Origin: Paulownia fortunei
Taxonomy: Eukaryota > Streptophyta > Magnoliopsida > Lamiales > Paulowniaceae
DNA: 64,000 bases
Assembly: GCA_019321725.1 (NCBI GenBank)
Contig: CM033110.1
Span: 9,541,278 to 9,605,277 of the forward strand
Direction: 5' to 3'
This document shows positions 47,622 to 57,700 of the stretch, piece by piece; the first letter of the stretch is position 1; every line of letters begins with the position of its first letter. Position numbers and translations under genes: made by a program. Below the pieces are notes generated by a model, which made no database searches, was not told where the DNA came from, and saw only the letters and a list, made by a program, of their open reading frames with translations.

Positions 47622-48673
47622 ATGCACCCAAACAAAGCAAGAAAATACCCATAAGACATTAAGCATAGAAAAACATAAACAACCTTAATTGGAAAGTTGG
47701 TCAATAATATCAATTATTTAATTACAAGAACTCATGTCTAGATCTTTGAAATCAACCTCATGTAAGACGGAAGTTTAGCCTAACATGATAAAACTTAACA
47801 AGAAAATTAAAATTAACAACATTGGGAATCAAAGAAACTTATTGGTTGAAGAAAATAGTTGAGGTTGATGGTGGATTATGGATGTTTCCTTCTCCAAACC
47901 TCTTCCACTTTGTCTTCCTTGATGCTCCAAGACCCCAAGATGCTTTCCAAAGGTATGTATGAGTTCTAGAGAATGAGTGAATCTAAAAATTTTGATGTGT
48001 GTGTTGAGAGGATAGTGTGTATTTATAAAGTATCAGATGGTGTTGTGATTTGTTGTAAAGTGTCTAAGGTGTGCTGTGTGTTTGGTGTAAAGTGTTTAAG
48101 GTGTGTTGTGTGTTTGTTGTAAAGTGTATAAGGTGTGATGTGTGATGTATTATATGTATCAAGTGTATGTAAATCACAAACATGTGCTAAAAGGTGTAAA
48201 GGGTTGTCATTCCAAGCAAAAGAATCAGTTTTCCTACACGGATGGTGCCTAGGCGCCGAAGAGGACAATAAGCACGGTGCCTAGGCACCAAAATAGGGCG
48301 CCTAGGTGCCGTTGCTACTATTTTCTTCTTCTCCAATTTGGCGCTCTGACACTATTCATCCCCTTTCAACTAATTTTTGACCTCTTTCTAAGATGAATTG
48401 GCTTTTGGTGTCTTCATAACAATTGTAGCTCTATCTATTAGCTTTCTGTAGGCACTTGAAGAGTTATGTTCAAAATACAAAAACTGTCATAGTAGAACTG
48501 TGTCAATTTGACCCAAGAATGCTTGTTTCAACTTCGTTTTGGCTCATTTTCGATCTTTTGATTCTCAAACTCCTGTCACACACAAAACATTAATAAAAAT
48601 CTATTATTAACAAGAACAAATCAAGGAAGACATAGAGGAATTGATACAAATATGTAAAAAAATGCACTTATCA
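47622..48673 (-). repeat. 5' LTR of element C, first part
   Basis: In element sense it begins TGATAAGTGCAT at 48673 and runs to GCACCCAAACAAAG (about 47625). It contains the palindrome cluster (about 48238-48312), the TATA box (48011-48028) and about two 32-bp repeats. The LTR breaks here; about 60 bp between this part and the inverted part are missing. The frame 48023-48268 is not a gene. Confidence 0.9.
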
Positions 48674-48678
48674 CAGAG

Positions 48679-50490
48679 CCTGTTGCACAAACACATACAC
48701 AAATTCCTATCATTTTGGATTGTCTTTTTCTTGCAACTTCAAATTCTATGATCAATTGTAGGAATGGTATTTTGAAGTTATCATTTGGAAATATAACTTT
48801 GGAACTAAATGTGTTTAATATTTGTAAGCAACCTGCAGAAGATATCGAAGTACAGGAAGTGGATTCAATCGAGGAACTTATTCATGAATAATTTACCACC
48901 ACTAACTCTTCAAATTCTTTGGAGACTTGTTTTAAAAGTGAAAGTATTTGTAAAAAGGCACACTCTAATACTCTCTCTGAATTTTCTCAGGTACAAGAAA
49001 ATTATTTTTGGAAGTCAAGGTTTGAAGAACTGTCATCATCAACAGTAGAATCTATTCCATCAAGTATTAAACTCCTATGGTTGATTTGAAACCTTTGCTA
49101 GTTGATCTGAAATACTCTTTCTTGGGTGAGAATGAGACTTTTCCAGTATTAATTTCTTCTAAACTTGATGCATCTTAAAAAGGTAAGTTGATCAAAACTC
49201 TAAAAATGCGTAAAAATGTTAAACCTTCTAGAGAAATGAAATGAATGCTAAATCCTAATATGAAAGAAGTAGTGAGAAATGAAGTCATTAAACTTTTAGA
49301 TAATGGAATCATTTATCCTATTTCTGATAGCAAATGGGTAAGTCCTACTCAAGTTATACCTAAGAAATCTGGAGTTACTGTATTCAAGAATCAAAGTGAT
49401 GAATTACTTCCAACTAGGATTGTTACTGGTTAGCGAATGTGCACTGACTATAGGAAACTCAACTCAGTTACTAGAAAATATCATTTTCCATTACCTTTCA
49501 TGGATCAAATTTTAGAAAGAGTTGCAGGACATGAATTTTATTACTTTTTAGATGGATATTCTGGGTATAATCAAATTATAATTGGACTTGAAGATCAAAA
49601 TAAATAACTTTTACATGTCCTTTTAGTACTTTTACATATCGAATTATGTCTTTTGGATTATGTAATACACCAACTACATTTCAACAATGCATGCTTAGTA
49701 TTTTTGGTGACATGATTGAATGTTTTCTTGAAGTCTTCATGGATGGATTTTGTATTTTTGGTAATTCCTTTGATGATTGCCTATCTAATTTAGAAAAGGT
49801 TTTGATTAGATGTGAAGAAAATAATCTTGTGCTGAATTGGGAGAAATGTAATTTCATGATAACAACTGGTATTGTTCTTGGACACATTATATCATCAAAA
49901 GGTATTGAGGTTGACAAATCTAAACTTGAGTTAATTACCAATTTGCCAACACCAAAGACTGTGAAGGAGGTAAGATCATTTTTAGGACATGCTGATCTTT
50001 ATAGAAGATTTATCAAAGACTTTAGTATAATATCTAAACCTTTGTGTAATCTTCTAACAAAAGATACTATTTTTGAATGGACTGGAAATTATGAAAATGT
50101 TTTTGTTAAGCTTCAAAGCATGCTTACATCTGTTTCAATCATGCAGCCTCCAGATTGGACTTTACCTTTTGAAATAATGTGTGATGCTAGTGCTATGTTG
50201 TTGGAGTTGTCTTAGGACAAAGAAAAGATAAGAAATCATATGTTATTTACTATGCAAGTAAAACTTTAAATAGTGCTCAATTGGATTATTCAACAACTGA
50301 AAAAGAATTACTTGTAGTTTTTGCATTGGACAAATTTAGATCTTATCTTGTTGGCTCACCAGTTGTTGTTTTCAGTGATCATGCAGCTTTGAAATATCTT
50401 TTGTCAAAAAAAGATACTAAACCGAGATTGATTAGGTGGATTCTCTTACTCGATAAATTTAATATCACGATTTGAGATAAAAAGATAGTA
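48679..50490 (+). pseudogene. pol: Element B protease end, reverse transcriptase and RNase H
   Basis: It resumes the protease frame (PVAQTHTQIPIILD, NGILKLSFGNITLELNVFNI) after C's duplication. Reverse transcriptase spans 49245-50215: NPNMKEVVRNEVIKLLDNGI, WVSPTQVIPKKSG, a stop in GxRMCTDYRKLN, HFPLPFMDQILERVAG and GYSGYNQIIIG, then a stop and FGLCNTPTTFQQ. The catalytic box reads F-M-D-G (49736-49747), the second Asp being Gly. The thumb HADLYRRFIKDFS follows. RNase H has CDAS (about 50170), a frameshift, [16 protein letters not shown] (50298) and [11 protein letters not shown] (50371). Confidence 0.88.
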
Positions 50491-51260
50491 GAGAATGTGG
50501 TGGCTGATCATTTGTCGAGACTTGTTTGTGATGACTCATTTCAAACCACACCCATTAATGACACTTTCCCTGATGAACAACTATTTAATATTTCTATTTT
50601 ACCTTGGTTTGCTGACATTGTTAATTTTCTTGTGACAGGAAAGATGCCATTGCATTGGAACTCTCAAGATAAAAAAACGTTTTTGACTGAGGTGAAAAAC
50701 TTTTATTGGGATGATCCATACCTATTCAAGTGTAGTCTTGATCAAATTTTTCAAAGATGTGTGCCTAACAATGAGATAGGTAATATTGTCAAATTTTGTC
50801 TTTCAGAAGCATATGGTGGTCACTTTTCAACAAAGAAAACCACTGCAAAAATCTTGCAATGTGGATTTTATTGGCCAAATCTTTTCAAAGACACTTATAC
50901 TTTCCGCAAAAGTTGTAAAATTGCTAAAAGTTAGGGTCCCTTTCAAAGCGAAATATGATGCCCCTGCACTCTATTCTAGTGATTGAATTCTTTGACTATT
51001 GGGGTGTTAATTTTATGGGACCATTTCCATTATCATTTGGTTTTCTTTACATATTGGTTGCCATAGATTATGTTTCAAAATAGATCGAGGCAATTCCTTA
51101 TCGAAACAATGATCACAAAATAGTGATAAATTTTTTGAAAGAACATATTTTAAGTCGATTTGGAATTTCTCAATCTGTTATCAGTGATGGGGGAAAACAT
51201 TTTTGTAACAAAATTTTTGGAACTTTAATGAGGAAATATGGAATCATACATAAAGGATAA
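50491..51260 (+). pseudogene. Element B integrase, truncated
   Basis: It starts [11 protein letters not shown] (50497), then LPWFADIVNFLVTGKMP, FYWDDPYLFK, the zinc domain KFCLSEAYGGHFSTKKTTAK and a degraded Cys pair (SCKIAKS*, where two Cys are expected). The first core Asp position reads Asn (codon AAT 51009-51011 in WGVNFMGPF). The second Asp is kept in SQSVISDGGKHFCNKIF (about 51170-51220). Homology ends at about 51260, so the catalytic Glu and C-terminus are missing. Confidence 0.85.
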
Positions 51261-52704
51261 TTGTAACATTCTTGAGACACATCCCTAGTTTTTTGCATAA
51301 AATGGCAAGTTTATGAAGTTTTTAACAAAAGTTTGTGAATTACCATTTTTTTTTAATTTTTTTTAGTCGTAGAGGTTCTTCCAACTTCAATGATTAAAAT
51401 TAAGCATGAATAATGTGGTTTGATTAATGATGGATGTTGTTTTGAAGTTTTATGTTGTTATTTGGTTAATATATTTTTTTGCACAAATAGTTATGTTATT
51501 CAATATGAAGACAATAATGTCAAAATTGGATGTTCTTATGCCCTCACTATAATCATCACTTGGATTTTCAATATGTAGGGGCTGAGTATTAGAACTTTTT
51601 CTTTTGGTCTATCTAGGCGAACGACTGATAGTGCACCACTAGAAAAATGATTAAGGCATTAGGCGTTCTAGCACCATTGCCAAATCAGCTTGTTCCCCAT
51701 GTGATGTTCCAAGAGAATAACCCCCTAGTGAGCCACTTTGAGCCTTTCAATAAATAAATATTTTTTTTATAACCATATCTTTTTACTTAGCCTAAATACA
51801 CTATTATCCAAGCCTTGTTCTAAAAATGATTTGGAGTTTAAGAGACATTCCATTGATAGCGTAAATTTGCTAAAGAAATTCAGGTTGGAATAGAAGATAA
51901 GTGTAGGGGAGTTTCTCTTCAAAAAACAAAAAAATAAATAAAAGAAGAAGAAAAGAAAAGAAATAAAGAAATAAATAAAATGAAAAAAAATACAAAGTGC
52001 TACGAGTTGCAACTTAAAATGAAGATGTGGCAAGATGAATAAGAGGGGTCTAATTCAATAAACCCTAGTGTTGAAATTTGTGGAGTTTGAGAATTCTTCA
52101 TCGATAAACTCTATATCTCAAATTCCATGAAGTTTTTAGAACCTTTGTTGTATCCTATCCTTTTATTTCTTAGTCACAACACTACCCTTTGGCCCAATTA
52201 CAATCTCTGTTGAAGACCTTTTGATTTCATATGGTGCCTTCAGTGTAGTGGACATTTGCACCAAATGAAGAGCATATGATGTTTAACTTTTCCATTAGAG
52301 ATTGGGTGATGGTTTTTGTAAGGTTTTATGAGAATTCACTTATTTGAAGCATGCATAGTTTCATCACTATTGATATTAACTATCCACAAACATACTTGAG
52401 TATGCTTATTGTGGAAATGTATTGACTTTTGAATAAGAATTAAACTCAACACTTGTTTGATTTCATTTCCATATTAATTTTTTGATTTCTGAGAATAATA
52501 GTTGGAAAATAGTTATTATAGGTATTTGTGGGTCTCACCGCTGGAAACCCTCACGATACTATAACTCATCCTCTATAGGCCACCTAGGGGTTTAAAGGCT
52601 TGTTCCATATACTAAATGCAATCGTGATTTCCAACGAAAGTGGATTAATTTAGGTTTGTTTTAGGCTTGCTCGAGGACAAGTAAGGATTAAGTGTGGGGA
52701 AATT
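51261..52704 (+). other. Element B 3' non-coding region and purine tract
   Basis: No gene is recognised. Segments around 51540-52620 are homologous to the 3' region of element C. The final tract GATTAAGTGTGGGGAAAT (about 52686-52703) directly precedes the LTR start at 52705 and is the likely plus-strand primer. The minus-strand frame 51767-52033 comes from an A-rich tract. Confidence 0.78.
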
Positions 52705-53170
52705 TGATAAGTGTATATTTTGACATATTTTTGTATCAAATACTTTATACTTTTCTTGCTTTATTCTTGTTAATATTTTTATTTTATTAATATTTTGTGT
52801 TAAGGAATCAATGAATATAAAAAGATCAAAAGAAGCATATTTCCAGACTTGTGCAGTTTTGGTATTTTGAGCATAACTCCATGATCAAAAGCCCTATGGA
52901 CCTGAATCTTATTTTATTTGAAAGTCAAGAGACAGAAGTACAATTTTATGTTGGAAGCTCAACCCAATTTATTCTTGATTATAGTATAAAATTCATCTAA
53001 GTGGTTGCACAAAATGGATCACCAAGAATTCAGATCAGAATTCAGCCCAATATTGGCGTATTTGACCAATTGAGTCATATTGGGCTGAAATTTTGATATG
53101 TTATACCCAAGAGGTAAATAAACAAGTTTGTTAAAGACCAAATGGTGAGAAAATGTGTCAAAGTTGATTA
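52705..53170 (+). repeat. Element B 3' LTR, first part only
   Basis: TGATAAGTGTATATTTTGAC onward matches the B 5' LTR start with many substitutions and a small insertion near 52970-52995. Homology ends near 53170, where sequence like the 3' region of element A begins. Confidence 0.83.
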
Positions 53171-54044
53171 TGATGTATAATCCCTAGTGTTCCCTGTTGA
53201 GTCTATTAAGTCATTTTCTTTGTCACCCTACAAATCAACCGCAACCAAAGAATTGAAATTTTTTTTATCTTACATGTTACCATACACTCAACTCATGGCT
53301 ATTCTAGTAACATCATTTTAAGCATTGAAAGTGCTTTGAAAAAAAATTAGCAAAAGAGAGGTGGTGATTTGTACAAAACTCCCGCAAAAAAAAAATGTGA
53401 AGAATGAGAAAAGAGTGCAACACCCATTGTTCATAAAAATAAATAAATTTGGGGTGTAGCACTTTAAGAAAAATGAATAAAAAAAGGAGGAGTTTAACGA
53501 ATAAAGTGGTGTGACAAATTAAAAGAAGAAAGGTTTATGAAGATGTGAGATGAAGATGTGGTAGTTCTCATCAACAAGGTTCTAGAATAGTTGGGTGCTA
53601 TAAGTAATTTGAGCTACTATATTGTCTTTTATCCTACCATTACTTAGCCACACTTTACAAGCTTTAAAAATTCTAATGATCCCTGATGTTGTGTTGGTCT
53701 GCATTAGTGGAGAGTGATATGAAAAACAAGCCTATGGAATTCTAAAACACATAAATAAGAGATCAATAATTTTGTTGTGAGTTTCCATAAACCAGTCTGA
53801 GTAGCGAAAAATTAAGTGCAAGAGGCAAGACACATACACACTCAAAGGATTTAAAGATAGGTGAATTTGACACTTGAGTTCAAATCATGCATTTTGATGA
53901 TATTTTGAGATTTCCTTAAATTATAAACTCACAATAATTTTTGAGACCCATTTGGTTAGTAGGTTTGATTATCACTTGTTATTTTACTTGTTTTATTTCT
54001 TTCTTTTGCTTGAGGACTAGCAAAATGTTAAGTTTGGGGGTATT
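53171..54044 (+). other. Fragment X: A-like retrotransposon 3' non-coding end with purine tract
   Basis: Blocks such as CATTAGTGGAGA with AACAAGCCTATGGAA (about 53700-53735) match 9590-9640 of element A. The tract AAGTTTGGGGGTATT (about 54030-54044) precedes an LTR start exactly as in A. No protein is encoded. Confidence 0.75.
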
Positions 54045-55225
54045 TGATGAGTGAGTTTTATACCCATTAATTGAGTACCATTTGCTTAACTTTTTGATTA
54101 ATTTTTGAGATTTTTGTGAGTTTTATTATCAATTCTAGTATTTATTTTGCAGATTTAAAGATGAAGGAAGAATGTCACTTGGATGTACTAAAATCTACAT
54201 TCATCTTACATTTTTTAAAAATAAAAATAAAAAATCATCTAGGTACAGTCATTACAGCGCCTAAGTGCTGAAGCTACTAGAAAATGGTGTCATTCCTGTA
54301 AGGGCAATGCCTAGGTGCTATAAATTCGCGCCTAGGTGCTACCTGGCAGACAACAAGGGAGAAAAGAGAAAAGAAGCCAATAAAGAAGAAGGAAGAAGAG
54401 GAAAAGAGAAGAAGAAGAAGATGAGAGATTTCTTCCAAGATTTGAGAAGACATCTACAAGAGAAGAAACTCATCTTACTTCCAACTTTCATTTTATTTTC
54501 CTCTTTGATTATGTTCATAAATATTGTTATGTTATTATTCATTTTTACCATTATGAACTAATTTCTTTTTCTAGGGTTGTGATGTAATGTTTTGTATCAA
54601 TTCAATTTTTGATTTATTTTTTAAGTTGAGTTTTCTACATGGTTCTTAATGCTTTCAATTACTTGGCCACTAATTGAATGATTTGCTAATAATATTGACC
54701 CAAGAGGATATATATGTGTCTAGTTCTATGTGTTGAAAACTATAAATTGCATGTGTGATAGGAATATACTTACATAGTTTGTGTAGTCTTGTTCGAGATC
54801 CATAGAACCTAATGAATAGTTAATTGTTGTAATTCACATAGGAATATAGTGGATTAGCAATTGATGATATTTTCATTAGACCTCAGAGAGGCTAGTGGAT
54901 AATTTAGAGATTCTCGACTATCACTTTGGAAATAAATTGAGATTGATAAGATAAATTATTCAATTTAGATTAATTGTGGTGAAATCAAAACCCTAGGCTT
55001 TTAAGTTTTTGAATTTCATCATTAGTTTATTTTTCTTATTAGTTAGTTTAGTTAGATTTAGTTTGTAATCATAAATACTCAATTTTGTTTATTCAAATAA
55101 AATTAGAGTTAACAAAATTTTGGTACTTAATAATTCAACAGTCCTCGTGGGAGTGATACTTTTCTTATCACTTTATTACTCGTTAACAAAATAATGTGCA
55201 CTTGTGTTCAACAAATTCACAACAC
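54045..55225 (+). repeat. A-like LTR of fragment X
   Basis: It begins TGATGAGTGAGTTTTATACC and holds CCTAGG-centred palindromes (about 54255-54345) and a GA-rich tract (54355-54430), the same layout as the A LTR, with the overall sequence more diverged. Its end is not cleanly defined; A-like sequence (GTGCACTTGTGTTCAACAAAT) gives way near 55225 to the last about 35 bp of a B-type LTR. The frame 54265-54561 is GA-rich LTR sequence. Confidence 0.75.
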
Positions 55226-55264
55226 TACACTTGGGTTTGCAACCTTAAAGTTGTAGCAAGTTTT

Positions 55265-55282
55265 TAGCACCATTGCCAGGGA
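55265..55282 (+). other. Primer-binding site of element D (tRNA-Asp type, decayed)
   Basis: TAGCACCATTGCCAGGGA aligns with the tRNA-Asp complement with four differences, all of C-to-T or G-to-A type, seven bases after the LTR end. Confidence 0.65.
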
Positions 55283-55408
55283 AGGCAAGGTAAGTATTCA
55301 GGTTTGTAAATATTTTTCCTTTGTGCATATTGTTCGTTTGTTTTCTTTATAGTTATATTTTCATATGGAATAGTAAAAATATTTCTCATCTTTTAGTTAT
55401 AAATAATT

Positions 55409-56800
55409 ATGAAACTTTGTTTGAGTCACCTCCACACACTTCCACCATGGCTGAAAATGAAAGTGTCCAAAATGAAAATGAGAATCAACAGGTGTGTACC
55501 ATGCATTATTACTTGCAACCTCCTCGAAATTCTTCTCCTTCTTGTTTCATTTTTCATATCAATGCAAATACTTTTGATTCAAGCCAGGTATGATCCCTTT
55601 ACTTCCGAATTTCCATGGTTTAGAGTCTAAAAGCCCTTACTTGCATCTGAAAGAATTTGATGAAGTATGTGTTACTTTTGAAGACCAAACTTGTACAAAT
55701 AAAATCATTGATCTCAAATTATTTCCTTTTTCTTTAAAAGACAAAAGAAAAAACTTGGCTTAACTCTTTAAAACCTATATCAGTTGGCATTTGTCAAAAA
55801 ATGCAAGTTGAATTTTTGAAAAAGTTCATTCCAATTAATAAACTAATGCTTTGAAAAGACAAATCCAATTTTTTTCTTAAAATTTTAATAAAGTTTTCTT
55901 TCAATGTTGGAAAAGATTTAATGATTTGTTGAATTCAAGTCCACATCATGGTTTTGAAAAATGACACTTAATTAGTTTCTTTTATGAAGGTTTAACTCCT
56001 GAAACAAAATAATTTGTTGAAATAATATATAATGGTGAGTTTCTTGATAAAGAACATGATGAAGCCCTAGACCAATTAGACTATTTGGTAGAAAACTCTC
56101 AATCATGGCATAATGTTAATTATTCCGAAGGTTCTATTAGATCTAATCTTGCTAATAGTAAAAAAAATTTTTTACCTTTGTCAAGAAAATGATCTAAATG
56201 CTAGGATTGCTAGTTTAATAAGAAAAGTTGAGGCCATAGAACTTAAAAAAGTAAAAAAAAAATAGATATGTGCAAGATGAAGAAGTTTGTAGCATTTGTG
56301 AACTTGTGTTATACTCCACTAATGAATGTCCAAACATTCTAGCACAAGAAAATGTCATGAACACATTCAAAAAGCCTTTTCATTCTCCATATTATGAAAC
56401 TTACAATCAATAATGGAGAAATCATCCTAATTTTAATTGCCAAGATGAGAATCATGGCCAATTGCTACATTCACAAACGCCACCAAACTTTCTTTCTTAT
56501 TCAACTCCATATACAAAATCTCTTGAGGAAACTTTGCAAAAAATTATGCAGACACAAACAAACATCAATAACCAGACTTCACAAGCTATCAATGAGATCA
56601 AAAGCACACTTTCAACACTGACAGCTTTTTTACGTACTTAGGAAAAAGGTAAATTTCCTACTCAACCTCAACTTAATCCTTCTACTCAGTGTCATGTTTC
56701 TTTTTCAGGTAAAAATTCAATCAAAGAGGCTAATTCAATCAAAACTCTTCAAAATAGAAAAGTTGTTGATGAGACTATTCATCCTAAGGGGAATCCAAAG
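55409..56800 (+). pseudogene. gag: Element D gag, B-like, broken
   Basis: MAENESVQNENENQQVCTM (Met at 55447) and HYYLQPPRNSSPSCFIF match element B gag. Further pieces in several frames include FNDLLNSSPHHGFEK (about 55917-55960) and FFYEGLTPETK. The C-terminal NINNQTSQAINEIKSTLSTL is at about 56560-56620. There are many stops, and the copy is more decayed than in B. Confidence 0.83.
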
Positions 56801-57700
56801 TCGAGAACTACTTCAAAACCTCTCTTTCATACTTATGTATCACCTCTACCTTTTCCTAGCAGGTTAGCAAATTCTAAGAAAAATGATCAAGAAAAGGATA
56901 TCCTTGAGACTTTTTGAAAAGTGGAGGTAAACATCCATCTTCTTGATGTGATCAAGTAGGTACCTTGATATGTTAAGTTCCTCAAAGAGCTATGAACTAA
57001 CAAATGGAAGTTGAGGGGGGGGAGTAAAAACGTAAGTATGGAGAAAAATGTTTTGACAGTTTTTCAAAGAAAACTCCCTCCAAAGTGTAAGGATTTGGGC
57101 ACTTTTACCATCCCTTGTACCATTGGTAAGACCAAATTTGAAAATTGCATGTTAGATTTGGGAGCATCAATTAATTTTATGACATATTCTATTTATGTTT
57201 CTCTAAATCTCGGACCTTTAAAAGAAACTAGTTTTATCATACAATTGGCTAATAGATCTAATGTATATCCAACAGTTGTTGTGGAAGATGTTCTTATGCA
57301 GGAGAATAAATTAGTTTTCCCTATTGATTTTTATGTTCTTGAGATGGAGGATGACATATGCCCTAATCCTACATGCATTCTTCAGGGAAGACCATTCATA
57401 AAGACAACTTGAGCTAAAATTGATGTTCATGATGGCACTCTTACTATGGAGTTTGATGGCGAGGTTATAAAATATAATATTTTTGACCCATGAGATATCC
57501 TACTGACATGAATGTTGTTTCTGCAGTTGACATTATTGATCCCAAGTCAGAACAAATGCTTGAGTTCACTGGAAAGGATGGAGTGAAGGTCACTTTACAA
57601 AGTCATCTTCTTATAGAGGATTTGAAAGAAAAGAAGTTGGATGTGCAAATGTTGGGGGATGTGGAAAATAATGTAATGGGGCTAGATTCGTGACCAAAAA
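56801..57700 (+). pseudogene. Element D gag tail and protease, C-like
   Basis: From about 56815 the translation follows element C rather than B: FHTYVSPLPFPSRLANSKK, KDILETF*KVEVN, KFLKEL*TNKWKL. The frame 57011-57412 has QRKLPPKCKDLGTFTIPCTI, the active site CMLDLGASINFMTYSIYVSL, YPTVVVEDVLMQENKLVFP and CILQGRPFIKTT. The frame 57490-57693 continues MRYPTDMNVVSAVDIID and MLEFTGKDGVKVTLQSHLL. It ends near 57930 at a deletion. Confidence 0.85.

Larger units (their letters stand above)
35334..48673 (-). mobile_element. Element C: Athila-type Ty3/gypsy retrotransposon with rearranged 5' end
   Basis: A perfect duplication CAGAG flanks it (35329-35333 and 48674-48678). In element sense the LTR start TGATAAGTGC is at 48673 and the LTR end is at 35334 (plus-strand TGGTCGG). 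Coding order on the minus strand from right to left is gag, protease, reverse transcriptase, RNase H, integrase. The section 45440-47620 is inverted and reordered. A solo LTR (39516-41991) interrupts the integrase. The 3' LTR has lost its first bases and the adjacent purine tract. Confidence 0.92.
13717..53170 (+). mobile_element. Element B: Athila-type Ty3/gypsy retrotransposon, split by T and C
   Basis: The parts 13717-16946, 34841-35333, 48679-51260 and 51261 to about 53170 form one plus-strand element: LTR, tRNA-Asp-type primer site, gag, protease, reverse transcriptase, RNase H, integrase, purine tract and the start of a 3' LTR. Both inserts leave perfect 5-bp duplications, and removing them restores the reading order. 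The 5' flank is CCAAG (13712-13716). The right flank is lost because the 3' LTR is broken near 53170. Integrase and the catalytic box of reverse transcriptase are damaged. Confidence 0.88.
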
